Shown piece by piece: positions 40,244-50,016 of a DNA stretch of 64,000 bases; within the stretch, counting starts at the first letter, position 1; each line of letters begins with the position of its first letter. The DNA lies in the NCBI RefSeq assembly GCF_014199415.1, contig NZ_JACIJN010000013.1:1-64000 (forward strand), read 5' to 3'. Position numbers and translations under genes: made by a program. The notes under the pieces are model-generated. The model was given only the letters and a program-made list of their open reading frames with translations, did no database searches and had not been told where the DNA came from. The stretch is from Sphingomonas endophytica (GTDB taxonomy: Bacteria > Pseudomonadota > Alphaproteobacteria > Sphingomonadales > Sphingomonadaceae).

Positions 40244-40679
40244 GCGGAACGTCCGCGATCCGGTGCCATAGCTGCGACTTGCAGAGCAGTCCGCCGAGGA
40301 TGCAGCCCTTCACCTTCATCTGGTCCGGCCCGACCTGCTGGATGATCGAATAGAAGCGGCGGTTCATGTCGGGGACGAACACCGTGCCGGACCAGCTCCC
40401 CGGCTTTTCGGCACGGTAGTTCTCGAGCAGCGCGGTGCCGATCAACCGTGGCGTCCCGCCGTCGCGCGCATCGTTTTGCGCCTCCTCGTTCGCCCAGACG
40501 ATCCAGCCGCACAGCCGGTCGCCGCACGGCCCGGTGCGCACTGCGACGCTTTTGTACGGGTTCATCCAAACGCCGTAGATCGTCGCCGGTGCCACAGCAT
40601 TCTGCGGTTGCGCCGCGGCGGGAACGGCGACGGCCGTCATCAGGGCGGCGACCGCCGCGGCGAGGCGAAAAGCGAACAT
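40236..40679 (-). CDS. DUF2147 periplasmic protein
   Basis: The 147-aa protein starts at ATG 40,679 after AGGGGAT. A signal peptide (MFAFRLAAAVAALMTAVAVP, cleaved near AAA) precedes a small lipocalin-like DUF2147 domain: IYGVWMNPYKSVAVRT, CGDRLCGWIVWANEEAQ, RAEKPGSWSGTVFVPDMN and QMKVKGCILGGLLCKSQLW. Four Cys residues could form disulfides. It likely acts in the periplasm. It precedes mprF with 8 bases of overlap and may bind lipid or peptide. Function of the family is unproven. Confidence 0.88.
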   Translation of the reverse strand: MFAFRLAAAVAALMTAVAVPAAAQPQNAVAPATIYGVWMNPYKSVAVRTGPCGDRLCGWIVWANEEAQNDARDGGTPRLIGTALLENYRAEKPGSWSGTVFVPDMNRRFYSIIQQVGPDQMKVKGCILGGLLCKSQLWHRIADVPHA

Positions 40680-40769
40680 ATGTGATCCCCTGTGATCTGC
40701 CAATCATAGGCCGTCGTTGATTGCGGCCACGTCGACGACGGCTGAATTATCTGTAATGAAGATGACGGA

Positions 40770-41498
40770 TCAGCGACCGTTTGCGATCACCCCGCGCAGC
40801 GTCCGCGCGATCAGAGACACGTCGTAGTTCATGAAATGCCCGCCCGGCAGCGCGATCCGGCGCATGTTCGGGCCGCGCAGCAATGGACACAGGCTGTGGC
40901 TCTCCGCCGCGCCCTGGATGCAGGTCAGCGGAGTCCAGTCGATCCGCCGCGCGCTTGGCAGCGCGGGTGCATCGGGCGCGCCATCCAGCACCCCGCCCGG
41001 GCTGGCCTTGAACAATAACGTATTGCCGGGCACGAGCAGGATCACCCGCGCCACCGCGGGTCGCAAGGCATGTGGAAGGTGCGCACTGGCATATTGCAGC
41101 ATGTCCGCACCGAACGACTGGCCGATCAATACCACGCGCGTCGTACCGGGATTCCGCTCGGCCCGGCTGATCGCTGCCGCCACGATCGCAACCGCCTCGG
41201 CGGGAGTGCGGCGGGTCCCGAACGCGGTCAGCGAGTTGAAACCCAGAACGGACAACCCCCCGGCGTTCAAGGCCGCGATCACCCGCGGCGCCATGCCGGC
41301 GTTCAGCCCCATGTCGCCCGACAGGAAGAGCACCTGCGTGCCTTGGGCGCCATGCGGCGCGGGCGCGGTTGCCGGGAAGGCGCGCAGAACCGGACCGCCG
41401 AAATAGCCGAGATACCCGACCCCACCCGTGATGAGCAGCATCAGCGCGGCAAGCGTCGCCACGGTGATCGCGAACCGGTTGCGGCGCGGCCCCGGCAT
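40770..41498 (-). CDS. VirJ/AcvB-like serine hydrolase
   Basis: The 242-aa protein starts at ATG 41,498 with an N-terminal membrane anchor or signal (TVATLAALMLLITGGVGYLG). The alpha/beta hydrolase core has VLFLSGDMGLNAGMAPRVIA, the nucleophile elbow VVLIGQSFGADMLQ and the late His in IALPGGHFMNYD. This is the VirJ family; its member AcvB hydrolyses lysyl-PG and is encoded next to lpiA/mprF in rhizobia and agrobacteria. Here mprF lies a few hundred bases away on the same strand, so the same role is likely. A Cys pair (TPLTCIQGAAE ... SLCPLL) resembles that of VirJ. Confidence 0.85.
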   Translation of the reverse strand: MPGPRRNRFAITVATLAALMLLITGGVGYLGYFGGPVLRAFPATAPAPHGAQGTQVLFLSGDMGLNAGMAPRVIAALNAGGLSVLGFNSLTAFGTRRTPAEAVAIVAAAISRAERNPGTTRVVLIGQSFGADMLQYASAHLPHALRPAVARVILLVPGNTLLFKASPGGVLDGAPDAPALPSARRIDWTPLTCIQGAAESHSLCPLLRGPNMRRIALPGGHFMNYDVSLIARTLRGVIANGR

Positions 41499-41500
41499 GG

Positions 41501-41884
41501 TCAGGCGCTCACCGCATAAGTGATGACGAAACACGCGGCGGTCAGCAGGAGCATCGCAACGATGAAGCTCGCGTCAGCCACTTGCTCCAGCCGGTGCAGC
41601 CACGCCCGCCGCCGCGCGTCAGGGGTGCGCACCGCAAGATAGGACGCCAGCATCGCGATCAGGAAGATCAGCGAGTCGATGGCCAGCAAATCGTCGGCGA
41701 AGCTCGCGCGTTTGCCCCATGCGATACCGACATGGAGCAACCCGATCCCGGTCAGGCAGACCCCGACCATCGCCGCCGCCATCGGGCAGATCAGCCGGCA
41801 GACTCGCTCGTCAAGCGCCGATCGTGAGCGTTGCCGGTCATCGGGGTCGCGGCGCGACCGGTCGAGAGGAAAGGGATCGCCCAT
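41501..41884 (-). CDS. Small inner-membrane protein, three TM segments
   Basis: The protein is 127 aa from ATG 41,884 (MGDPFPLDRSRRDPDDRQRS). TMs lie at about 38-58 (MAAAMVGVCLTGIGLLHVGI), 70-88 (LLAIDSLIFLIAMLASYLA) and 105-127 (VADASFIVAMLLLTAACFVI). The polar N-terminus is cytoplasmic. It is followed two bases later by the VirJ-like gene and is probably co-transcribed. No family recognised. Confidence 0.75.
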   Translation of the reverse strand: MGDPFPLDRSRRDPDDRQRSRSALDERVCRLICPMAAAMVGVCLTGIGLLHVGIAWGKRASFADDLLAIDSLIFLIAMLASYLAVRTPDARRRAWLHRLEQVADASFIVAMLLLTAACFVITYAVSA

Positions 41885-41982
41885 GCCGTGCTTCTGCCCG
41901 GCACCTCTTCGCAATCCCCTGTCCGGAACATGACCGTTCCGTCATCTTCCGCTGCTACGGGGATTTTTTCGCCCTGTACGAC

Positions 41983-43470
41983 TTATACCAGTTCGGCCTG
42001 CATCCCCATCATCGTCGCGAGCGCGCGATGGCGCTTCTGCACAGTCTCGCCATAGAGCGCCGGATCGCCCGGCTGGAGCCGCAGGACGCCGCCCTGTGCG
42101 CTGACTGTCGCACGGGTCAGCGGAGCGGCAAGCCCGCCGCTCAGCCTCTGCCCGAGCCGGATCGCGAGCCCCCATTGCGTCGCGCGGCGCAGGCTCGCCT
42201 CCCCCGCGAGAATGGCGAGCGGCGCGGGGCTGTCGATCGCGCCGCCCAAAGCGGTCCAGAGCGCCTGCGCCAGCATCGCGCGCCCACGCGCATCGATCGC
42301 CACCCAATTGCCGTGCAGCGCGATCTCCATGCCGCGTTCGGCACGGAAGTCCGGATTGGCGCGCCAGCCGACGTCGGCGAGATGGCAGGCAGCGACGCGC
42401 AACCGTGCGTCGGCGTACGGATCGTCACCGAACAACGGCGCGATCCAGCGATCGAGCAGGTCGCCATGTTCGGGAAAGCGACCGCTGCGTCGGCCTTCGT
42501 CGCGCGCCGCGACGATCAACGGGTCGGCGGCGCGTTGCTCGGGCGACAGACGTTCGTAGAGCAGCCCCTCGCGCAGGCCGTAGGCGGAGACGACCGTGCC
42601 GCTGCTGCGCAGATGCTTCAACATCGCCGCGAGCAGCGCGGCGGCATCTGACAGCGTCGGAATGCGCCCGGACGACAGGCCGGGCACGTCCTTCAGCCGC
42701 GGCTTGCCGACATGCGCAAGCGTGCGGCGGAGGCGGGTAACGGTCTCCTGCGACATCGCATATTGGTGAATTACCGGCAGCGGATAGCGAGTCGCCTCCA
42801 TGTCGAGCCGCGCCAGCGCGCGCCACGATCCGCCAACCAGATAGAAAGGCAGCCCCTTTCCTGCGCCCAGCCAGCCATGTTCGTCCAGCACGGCGCGGAC
42901 CTGCCGGTCGAGCCGCCCCTTCTCGCGCAGCGCGGCGATCCGCAGCACGCCGAGCGGAAAGGATGCGCGCCGCGACAATTCGCCGCGCCGAACCTGCACC
43001 AGCTCAAGGCTGCCGCCGCCAAGGTCGCCGACGATGCCATCCGCATCCGGGATCCCGGACAGCACACCATAGCCGGCGGCCTCCGCCTCCTTTTCGCCGG
43101 GCAGGATTTCGACCGACAGTCCGGCGCCTTCGGCCATCGCGATCAGATCGCCACCGTTGCTCGCGTCGCGCACCGCAGCGGTCGCGACCGTTCGCAGCGT
43201 GCTGACCTCCATGGCGCGCGCCAGCGCCGCAAAACGGTGGAGCGCGGTATAGGCGAGCGCCATCGCCTGTTCGTCGATCGACCCGCTCTCCGCGAGGCTG
43301 CGCCCCAGCCCGGCCAGCACCTTTTCGTTGAAGAGGATCGCCGGCAGTCGCGGGGGCCCCTGGTAGACGACCAGCCGGATCGAGTTCGAACCGATGTCGA
43401 TGATCGCGGTGCGCGGTTCCGCGGAGGTCACCGCTTCCGGCGGCTCCGCGGCGCGCTTCGGCCACCTCAA
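41983..43470 (-). CDS. ppx: Exopolyphosphatase Ppx/GppA
   Basis: The 495-aa enzyme hydrolyses terminal phosphates of polyphosphate (or pppGpp in GppA). The actin-like ATPase fold is clear: TAIIDIGSNSIRLVVYQG (phosphate 1), TVATAAVRDASNGGDLI, VEILPGEKEAEAAGYG, GIVGDLGGGSLELVQV (phosphate 2). The C-terminal HD-like part follows (about 310-495). The gene overlaps ppk1 as ATGA, so the polyphosphate-making and -degrading enzymes are coupled. This pairing favours exopolyphosphatase over pppGpp hydrolase. Confidence 0.92.
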   Translation of the reverse strand: MRWPKRAAEPPEAVTSAEPRTAIIDIGSNSIRLVVYQGPPRLPAILFNEKVLAGLGRSLAESGSIDEQAMALAYTALHRFAALARAMEVSTLRTVATAAVRDASNGGDLIAMAEGAGLSVEILPGEKEAEAAGYGVLSGIPDADGIVGDLGGGSLELVQVRRGELSRRASFPLGVLRIAALREKGRLDRQVRAVLDEHGWLGAGKGLPFYLVGGSWRALARLDMEATRYPLPVIHQYAMSQETVTRLRRTLAHVGKPRLKDVPGLSSGRIPTLSDAAALLAAMLKHLRSSGTVVSAYGLREGLLYERLSPEQRAADPLIVAARDEGRRSGRFPEHGDLLDRWIAPLFGDDPYADARLRVAACHLADVGWRANPDFRAERGMEIALHGNWVAIDARGRAMLAQALWTALGGAIDSPAPLAILAGEASLRRATQWGLAIRLGQRLSGGLAAPLTRATVSAQGGVLRLQPGDPALYGETVQKRHRALATMMGMQAELV

Positions 43471-45653
43471 CGCTTGCGCCTCAGCGACAGCACCGGCACC
43501 TCATCGCCGTCCAGTGCCGCACCGCGACCCGACAGCGACGGATTGACCATGAAATAACGGTGGAGGTTGAACGGCCTTTCGCCCGGCGTGTCGCGAACAT
43601 AGCTACCATCCGCTTCCAGCTCCCAGCTCTGCTCATTGTCGATCAGGTTCGCGACCATGACCTGATCGAGCACCTGATCGTGCACCGTCTCGTTCTGGAG
43701 CGGTAGCAGATACTCGACCCGGCGATCGAAGTTGCGCGGCATCCAGTCCGCCGAGGAGATGTAGACCACTGCGCCGTCGTTGGGGAGCGCCGCGCCATTG
43801 CCGAACGCCGCGATCCGGCTGTGTTCGAGAAAGCGGCCGACCACCGACTTGACCCGAATGTTCTCCGACATGCCCGGCACTTTCGGGCGCAGGCAGCAGA
43901 TACCCCGCACGATCAGATCGATCTCCACGCCGGCGCAGCTCGCCTCGTAGAGCTTCTCGATGATGATCGGATCGACCAGCGAATTCATTTTCGCCCAGAT
44001 CGATCCCGTCCGCCCGGCGCGGACATGCGCGATCTCGGCGTCGATGCGCGCCAGCAACCGTTCGCGCAGCGACCGCGGGCTGAGCACCACCAGTTCCATG
44101 TCGGCCGGCTCGACATAGCCGGTGATGTAGTTGAACATCCGCGCCGCATCGCGTCCGATGCGAGGATCGGCGGTGAAGAAGCTGAGATCCGTATATATTT
44201 TCGCCGTGATCGGATGATAGTTGCCGGTGCCGAAATGGCAGTAGGTGCGGAACTTGCCGTTCTCGCGCCGCACCACCATCGCGACCTTGGCGTGGGTCTT
44301 CCATTCGATGAAGCCATAGACGACCTGCACGCCCGCGCGCTCCAGCGCGCTGGCCCATTGCAGATTCTGCTCTTCGTCGAACCGCGCCTTCAGCTCGACG
44401 ACGGCGGTGACCGACTTGCCCGCCTCGGCCGCGGCGATCAGTGCGCTGATGACCGCAGACTGTTTGCCGGCGCGGTAGAGCGTCTGCTTGATCGCGACCA
44501 CGTCCGGATCGTTCGCCGCCTGCTTGAGGAAGGCGAGCACGACGTCGAAGGTCTCGTAAGGGTGGTGGACGACGATGTCCTTGCTTCGGATCGCCGCGAA
44601 GCAATCGCCGCCAAACTCCCGAATTCGCTCGGGAAAGCGCGGTGTGAACGGCACGAACTTCAGGTCGGGACGATCCTCGTCGGCGAGCAGCGACAGATCG
44701 CCGATGCCGAGGAACGAACCGGTTTCGGTCACGATCGTATCCGCGCCCCCCAGTTCCTCGCGCAGCGCCTGCGCGAGCCGATCGGGCATGCCGGTTTCCA
44801 GCTCCAGCCGAATGACGCGCCCACGCCGTCGCCGCTTGATCGCATTGGCGAAATAGCGAACGAGGTCCTCGGCCTCTTCCTCGATCTCGATATCGCTGTC
44901 GCGCAACACGCGGAATTCGGCGGCACCGAGCACGTCATAGCCAGGAAAAAGCTGATGGGAGAACCGCTTGAGGATCGACTCTATCGCAACGTATGAAGCG
45001 CGGTCGTTGCCGGGCAGCCGCACGAACCGCGGCATGGCGGCCGGCAACATCACCAACTCGCGGATCGGCTCGGCGTCCGACCGGCGCACCAGATCGAACA
45101 TCACCGCCATCCCCTTGTTGGGCATGAACGGGAATGGATGCGCCGGATCGAGCGCCTGCGGGGTGATGACCGGAAACAATTGCTCCTGGAAATAGGTCTC
45201 GAGCCACGCGCGCTGCTCGGCATCGAGCCCTTCGAGCGAACGGCTGCCGAGCACCGCGATCCCAGCGTCGTCCAGTTCGCGGCGGATGTCGCGCCATACC
45301 GCCTGCTGGCTGGCCATCAGGGCATCGGCCTGCTCGACGATCGCCGCCAGTTGTTGCCCGGGAGTCAGCCCATCGGCAGAACGTGCCTCGACGTCCTGCA
45401 ACTGCTGTCCTTTCAGGCCGGCGACGCGAACCATGAAGAATTCGTCGAGATTGCCGCCGGAAATGGCGAGGAAGCGCAGCCGTTCGAGCAACGGATGCGC
45501 CGGATTGCAGGCTTCTTCCAGCACGCGGCGATTGAAGGCGAGCCACGATTGCTCGCGATTGAAATACCGATTCCCGTCGCGTTCCACGAAGGGATCGTCC
45601 AGCTTGAGCGCCGCCTCGGCATCCTTACGCACGATACTTACGGGCCGTGTCAT
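43467..45653 (-). CDS. ppk1: Polyphosphate kinase 1
   Basis: The 728-aa enzyme polymerises the gamma phosphate of ATP into polyphosphate. Its N domain (RYFNREQSWLAFNRRVLEEA, RFLAISGGNLDEFFMVRVAG) is typical. The catalytic C1/C2 domains have VQVVYGFIEWKTHAKVAMVV with one active His and YCHFGTGNYHPITAKIYTDL with the second. IRGICCLRPKVPGMSENIRV follows. Length matches the family. It sits between hdaA and ppx with ATGA overlaps on both sides. The operon is a usual one in sphingomonads. Confidence 0.95.
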   Translation of the reverse strand: MTRPVSIVRKDAEAALKLDDPFVERDGNRYFNREQSWLAFNRRVLEEACNPAHPLLERLRFLAISGGNLDEFFMVRVAGLKGQQLQDVEARSADGLTPGQQLAAIVEQADALMASQQAVWRDIRRELDDAGIAVLGSRSLEGLDAEQRAWLETYFQEQLFPVITPQALDPAHPFPFMPNKGMAVMFDLVRRSDAEPIRELVMLPAAMPRFVRLPGNDRASYVAIESILKRFSHQLFPGYDVLGAAEFRVLRDSDIEIEEEAEDLVRYFANAIKRRRRGRVIRLELETGMPDRLAQALREELGGADTIVTETGSFLGIGDLSLLADEDRPDLKFVPFTPRFPERIREFGGDCFAAIRSKDIVVHHPYETFDVVLAFLKQAANDPDVVAIKQTLYRAGKQSAVISALIAAAEAGKSVTAVVELKARFDEEQNLQWASALERAGVQVVYGFIEWKTHAKVAMVVRRENGKFRTYCHFGTGNYHPITAKIYTDLSFFTADPRIGRDAARMFNYITGYVEPADMELVVLSPRSLRERLLARIDAEIAHVRAGRTGSIWAKMNSLVDPIIIEKLYEASCAGVEIDLIVRGICCLRPKVPGMSENIRVKSVVGRFLEHSRIAAFGNGAALPNDGAVVYISSADWMPRNFDRRVEYLLPLQNETVHDQVLDQVMVANLIDNEQSWELEADGSYVRDTPGERPFNLHRYFMVNPSLSGRGAALDGDEVPVLSLRRKR

Positions 45654-46270
45654 GATCGAAAGTCGCTCCGGTTCCTTGCCGTCTTGTCCAGATCAAGGGT
45701 TTCGCGCGCCAACGGGATCGTCAGCCGGCGGCGCCCCGCCAGCGCGGCACGATCGAGCGTATCGATCGTGTCCATGACGGCGGTGTGACTCCGCTCGGTC
45801 CGGGCGGTCAGCCAGGCGATCAGGTCGGCGCGCGCCTCGAGGTGCCGCCGCGCGAAGCCGCGCTCGAATAGCGCCGACATCAGCGTCTCCTCCGGCGCAC
45901 CGATCGTCGCGGCGGGGCTGGCGGCGAGCCGCGAACGGAGATCGGGCAGGGAAACCTGCCACGCCGGCGCGACCGCCGAGGCAATCAACAGCAACGGCCG
46001 GCGTTCCTCTTGCGCGCGGTTCCAGGCGTGGAACAAGGTGCCCTCGTCGATCGCATCGGCATCGTCGATCACCCAACCACCTGATCGCGCGGCGAAGATT
46101 CGACCGAGCAGCGAGCGCCCCGACTTGGGCGGTCCGCCGAGCACCGCGGTGCGCACCGGCCAGGTCGCCCAATGTTCGAGCATCCGCACCGCGCGCGCGT
46201 TCGATTCGACCACTAGAAATTCGCCCTGTTCCTCCGCCGGCCATGCCAGCGGCAGCGCGATCTGGTTCAT
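45650..46270 (-). CDS. hdaA: HdaA-like regulator of DnaA (regulatory inactivation)
   Basis: The 206-aa protein belongs to the short DnaA-related AAA proteins. It begins MNQIALPLAWPAEEQGEFLV, with QIALPL being the beta-clamp binding motif. A degenerate Walker A (VLGGPPKSGRSLLGRIFA) and Walker B-like GWVIDDADAIDEG are seen. With the loaded clamp, Hda proteins promote ATP hydrolysis by DnaA after initiation. It overlaps ppk1 and the DUF2066 gene (ATGA on both sides). Confidence 0.9.
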   Translation of the reverse strand: MNQIALPLAWPAEEQGEFLVVESNARAVRMLEHWATWPVRTAVLGGPPKSGRSLLGRIFAARSGGWVIDDADAIDEGTLFHAWNRAQEERRPLLLIASAVAPAWQVSLPDLRSRLAASPAATIGAPEETLMSALFERGFARRHLEARADLIAWLTARTERSHTAVMDTIDTLDRAALAGRRRLTIPLARETLDLDKTARNRSDFRS

Positions 46271-47496
46271 GTCGCCGGCCCCGTCCGCGGGCTTGGGCTC
46301 GGCGTCGGCGCAGCACGGCGGATCCGCAAGGTCGCCGCAGTGCCAATGACTTGCCAGCCGCGCGCCTCCAGCGCAGCGCGCAATGCCTCGACCGTGCCGG
46401 CATAGCTGACGTTCATCGAGGAGACGCCGCCCAGCGCGAGGCTGGTGGTGGCGGCGCTGGCCACGCCCGGCACGCCGCGCAGCGCCGCCTCGGCTCCTGT
46501 CACCGCACCGACATCCGGGCTATCGTACTGAATGGTCAGCGCAAGCGTCGTCGGTGCCAGCAACGGCTGGTCGGCGAGCAGGTCGGAAACCTCCTCCACC
46601 GGCTTCTCCGTCACGGGCGTGATCGGATTGAGCCCCGGATCGAGCCCCAGATATCCCTCGCGCAGCGCCCGCTGGTATATGTCATCGAGCCGCTTGACCC
46701 CGGCGTCGAGCAGCGCGGGGACACCGGCGCCGGTGCCGACGCGTAGCGAGAAGCGCTGCAAAATACGATGGTCCGGGCCGTAGCGTGCCTCGAAAACGCC
46801 GATCACGGGGCCACCGGGCCATTGCCGGAACAATCGGACGCTCGGCATCAGCACGTCGCTGGCGCCATATTGGTCGAGCAGCGCGCGCCACCAGCCGCGA
46901 TCGGGACGCTGCGTCTGCCCGACGTTCAGCAACAGCGAATCGGGACCGGTGCCGGTCGGGCGGACATAGTCGATCGCGCTGCTGCCGGTGCGGAAGCGCG
47001 CCCACGCCTCCTGCCAGACGGTGCGTTGCTCGAAGACGGTGCCGACGCCGGTCGACCATTGCACCGGCACGACCAGGAACGGCGACGAGCGCGCGACCGC
47101 GGCCGAGACCCCGAGCAACCCGGCGGTGCGCGCGCGGTCGAACAGCACCCCCAGCCGCGCGACATAGCGGTTCGGCCCGATCTGCTCATTCTCGACGACG
47201 ATGCTCGACACGATCGAGTCGAGCGTGCCGTCGCCGAGCGATCCGCTCCCTGCCCCCATCCGCTGCGCCAATTGGACATAGGCCTTGCGCTGCGCCTCGC
47301 GCCAGCCGGCCAGCCGCGCCGCCTCGGCATTGGGGCCGGGTACGTCGACGCGGACGCCGGTCACCTCGAAGTCGTTGGAACTGTCGACCGCGGCGACGCC
47401 GCGATCGCCGCCCTCGATCTGCGCGAACACGCCACGCGTGCCGAGCGCGGCGGCAAGGGCGGTCAGAACCAGGGCGATCGGGAGGCGATGGCGCAT
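46267..47496 (-). CDS. DUF2066-type periplasmic protein
   Basis: The 409-aa protein has a signal peptide (MRHRLPIALVLTALAAALGT, cleaved around FAQ). FEVTGVRVDVPGPNAEAARL and WREAQRKAYVQLAQRM are the N-terminal DUF2066 signature. GPNRYVARLGVLFDRARTAG and PFLVVPVQW-type strands follow, with repeated periplasmic domains to the end. It is upstream of hdaA, as in several proteobacteria where DUF2066 genes flank hda. Its role is unknown. It heads the four-gene hdaA-ppk1-ppx transcription unit. Confidence 0.8.
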   Translation of the reverse strand: MRHRLPIALVLTALAAALGTRGVFAQIEGGDRGVAAVDSSNDFEVTGVRVDVPGPNAEAARLAGWREAQRKAYVQLAQRMGAGSGSLGDGTLDSIVSSIVVENEQIGPNRYVARLGVLFDRARTAGLLGVSAAVARSSPFLVVPVQWSTGVGTVFEQRTVWQEAWARFRTGSSAIDYVRPTGTGPDSLLLNVGQTQRPDRGWWRALLDQYGASDVLMPSVRLFRQWPGGPVIGVFEARYGPDHRILQRFSLRVGTGAGVPALLDAGVKRLDDIYQRALREGYLGLDPGLNPITPVTEKPVEEVSDLLADQPLLAPTTLALTIQYDSPDVGAVTGAEAALRGVPGVASAATTSLALGGVSSMNVSYAGTVEALRAALEARGWQVIGTAATLRIRRAAPTPSPSPRTGPAT

Positions 47497-47557
47497 CGGA
47501 AGGTCTTTTGGCGAAGCAGGCGTGGAAATCCAAGCGCGATGTGGCTAGTCGGCGGAC

Positions 47558-48649
47558 ATGAGCAACGAAGCCTATACCTACGAGAGCGCCGGCGTGTCGA
47601 TCGCGGCCGGCAACGCGCTGGTCCGTGCGATCGCGCCGCTGGCCCGCGCCACCCGCCGCCCCGGCGCCGACGCCGATCTCGGCGGGTTCGGCGGATTTTT
47701 CGATCTGAAGGCGGCCGGCTTCACCGATCCGCTGCTGGTGGCGGCCAATGACGGAGTCGGCACCAAGCTGAAGCTGGCGATCGAATGGGATCGCCATGCC
47801 GGGGTCGGGATCGATCTGGTCGCGATGTGCGCGAACGATCTGGTCGTTCAGGGTGCCGAACCGCTGTTCTTCCTCGATTATTACGCGACGGGGCAGCTCG
47901 ACACCGCCGTCGCGGAAAGCGTCGTCGCCTCGATCGCGGAGGGCTGCCGGATCGCGGGCTGCGCTTTGATCGGCGGCGAAACCGCGGAGATGCCGGGCAT
48001 GTATGCCGCAGGCGATTACGATCTGGCCGGCTTCTGCGTCGGCGCGGTCGAGCGCGGCGACGTCGTGACCGGCGCGGAGATCGGCGCGGGCGACGTGATC
48101 CTCGGGCTCGCGTCCTCGGGGGTGCATTCGAACGGCTTCTCGCTGGTCCGGCGGCTGGCGGCGGACAAGGGCTGGAAGCTCGATCGTCCGGCGTTGTTCG
48201 ATGCCGACCGGCTGCTGATCGACATTTTGATGGCCCCGACGCGCATCTATGTCGCGAGTCTGCTGCCGCTGCTCCGCGCCCACAGGATCAAGGGACTGGC
48301 GCATATTACGGGTGGCGGGCTGCTGGAGAACATCCCGCGCGTGCTGCCGCGCGACGCGCACGCGCAGATCGACGCCGACGCGTGGGAGCAGCCGCGCCTG
48401 ATGGCGTTCCTGCAGGCGCAGGGCGCGATCGAGCCCGAGGAAATGGCGCGCACCTTCAATTGTGGTATCGGCATGGTGGTGGTCGTCGCCGCCGATGAGG
48501 CCGACGCGGTCGCGGCAGCGCTGCGCACTGGCGGCGAGACGGTCCATGTGATCGGGCGGGTCGAGGCGGGCGCGCGCGGCTGTACCGTGTCCGGCAGGAC
48601 CGAGACGTGGAGCGCGCGCGCCGACTGGACGGCGACGCACCACCAATGA
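47558..48649 (+). CDS. purM: Phosphoribosylformylglycinamidine cyclo-ligase
   Basis: The 363-aa enzyme makes aminoimidazole ribotide from FGAM and ATP, the fifth step of purine synthesis. [59 protein letters not shown] and [20 protein letters not shown] are the standard PurM motifs. [15 protein letters not shown] lies in the second half. It is divergent from the DUF2066 gene across 61 bases and coupled to purN by ATGA. Confidence 0.96.
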   Translation: MSNEAYTYESAGVSIAAGNALVRAIAPLARATRRPGADADLGGFGGFFDLKAAGFTDPLLVAANDGVGTKLKLAIEWDRHAGVGIDLVAMCANDLVVQGAEPLFFLDYYATGQLDTAVAESVVASIAEGCRIAGCALIGGETAEMPGMYAAGDYDLAGFCVGAVERGDVVTGAEIGAGDVILGLASSGVHSNGFSLVRRLAADKGWKLDRPALFDADRLLIDILMAPTRIYVASLLPLLRAHRIKGLAHITGGGLLENIPRVLPRDAHAQIDADAWEQPRLMAFLQAQGAIEPEEMARTFNCGIGMVVVVAADEADAVAAALRTGGETVHVIGRVEAGARGCTVSGRTETWSARADWTATHHQ

Positions 48650-49215
48650 GCGCGTTGACGCCTGCACCCGTCGCGGTGCTGATCTCCGGCCGCGGCTCGA
48701 ACATGCAGGCGCTCGCCGCCGAGCAGGGCGCGGCGTACCGGATCGTGCTCGTCGCCTCCGACCGACCCGACGCGGCGGGACTGGCCTGGGCACGCGAGCA
48801 GGGTCTCGCGACCTTCGCCTTGTCGCCGAAGGGGATCGGCAAGGCCGCCTATGAAGAGGCGCTGGACGCCGCGCTGCGCGAGGCCGGTGCGGAGTGGATC
48901 GCGCTGGCGGGCTATATGCGGCTGCTGTCGGACAAATTCGTCGCGCGGTGGCGTGGCCGGATCATCAACATCCATCCGTCGCTGCTGCCCAAGTACAAGG
49001 GGCTCGACACCCATGCCCGGGCGATCGCCGCCGGCGATGCGGCGGGCGGCTGTTCGGTGCATGTCGTGACCGAGGAACTGGACGGCGGCGAAGTGCTTGG
49101 CCGCGCCGAAGTGGCGATCCGCCCCGACGACACGCCCGAGCGATTGGCGGCACGGGTGCTGGTCGAGGAGCATCGCCTCTACCCGGCGGTGCTCAAGGCG
49201 TTCGTCCGCGCATGA
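48646..49215 (+). CDS. purN: Phosphoribosylglycinamide formyltransferase
   Basis: The 189-aa enzyme uses 10-formyl-THF to formylate GAR. The start ATG 48,646 lies in the purM stop (ATGA). [17 protein letters not shown] is the phosphate loop. [19 protein letters not shown] and [20 protein letters not shown] carry the catalytic Asn-His. [20 protein letters not shown] carries the Asp. It is followed, again by ATGA, by a small MmcQ-like gene. Confidence 0.95.
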   Translation: MSALTPAPVAVLISGRGSNMQALAAEQGAAYRIVLVASDRPDAAGLAWAREQGLATFALSPKGIGKAAYEEALDAALREAGAEWIALAGYMRLLSDKFVARWRGRIINIHPSLLPKYKGLDTHARAIAAGDAAGGCSVHVVTEELDGGEVLGRAEVAIRPDDTPERLAARVLVEEHRLYPAVLKAFVRA

Positions 49216-49484
49216 CCGCGCTCGACCAGGTGCGCGCGGTCGCGCTGCTGTTGCCGGAAACGGTCGAACAGCCGACGGCGGACGGCGCAGACTTCCTCGT
49301 CGCGGGCGAGGTGTTCGCCCGCGTTGCCGCGGATGCGGCGACGGTGCTGCGGCTACGCGAGCCCGCGGGCGAGCTCGCGATCACACTCGACGCGGATGTC
49401 GATTGGCCGCTGGTCGAGGACCGGATCGCACGAAGCTGGGAGCTGACCGCGCCGCGGCGCTTGCTGGAGGCCGGCGGCCGTTAG
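49212..49484 (+). CDS. MmcQ/YjbR-like protein
   Basis: The 90-aa protein begins [20 protein letters not shown], the usual opening of MmcQ/YjbR proteins, in which a short helix with LPxxxE is followed by a beta-sheet of the double-wing type. FLVAGEVFARVAADAATVLR and DWPLVEDRIARSWELTAPRR complete the short version of the fold. Its role is not established; DNA binding is suggested for relatives. It is coupled to purN by ATGA. Confidence 0.75.
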   Translation: MTALDQVRAVALLLPETVEQPTADGADFLVAGEVFARVAADAATVLRLREPAGELAITLDADVDWPLVEDRIARSWELTAPRRLLEAGGR

Positions 49485-49617
49485 GCGTCGAGCCGCGGCG
49501 TTCCGGCTTCCCTGACCGGTTCCCGAACCCCGCGGTTCGCCGTTGCGCCCCGAAAGACCGTTCGGTTGGTGCCCGAAGGCGACCGACGATGTAAACGCGT
49601 AAGACGTCAGCGCAGTC

Positions 49618-49950
49618 CTAGCGCGTTGCGCCGTTCGCATTGTGGACGATCGCCACGTCGATCGGATGATCGAAGGCAACGCCCGTCCGGCCCTCGGTCT
49701 GCCAGACCACGCGGCCAGCAACCCAGCCGAGCCCGTTGAGCTTGATCTCGACCGCGCTGTCGGGCGGCAGCGGGTGCGGCAGTTCCGCCATCAGCCCGCC
49801 GGCCGACACGTTGCGGATCCTCACAAGAAAACCCGCATCCTCGGCATGGACGCGCATCCGTGCCGACAGATGGATCTCGCCCCGCCCGCGTTCGTCGGGC
49901 TGGCCCGCAGCCTTGTGGTCGTCAACCAAGCTGTGTCTCGACTGCCCCAT
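49618..49950 (-). CDS. PilZ-domain protein
   Basis: The 110-aa protein carries an N-terminal LSARMRVHAEDAGFLVRIRN and NVSAGGLMAELPHPLPPDSA, the second being the (D/N)xSxxG half of the c-di-GMP binding site. GWVAGRVVWQTEGRTGVAFD closes the barrel. The Arg-rich first half-site is poorly defined, so binding is not certain. It stands alone upstream of dksA and is a likely c-di-GMP effector. The 133 bases between this gene and the MmcQ-like gene hold nothing recognisable. Confidence 0.85.
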   Translation of the reverse strand: MGQSRHSLVDDHKAAGQPDERGRGEIHLSARMRVHAEDAGFLVRIRNVSAGGLMAELPHPLPPDSAVEIKLNGLGWVAGRVVWQTEGRTGVAFDHPIDVAIVHNANGATR

Positions 49951-50016
49951 AAAACCCGCCCGCTCGTTGTTCCGGACGGTTACGTCAAAATGATTTACGA
50001 ATGGTTAAGATCCGCA

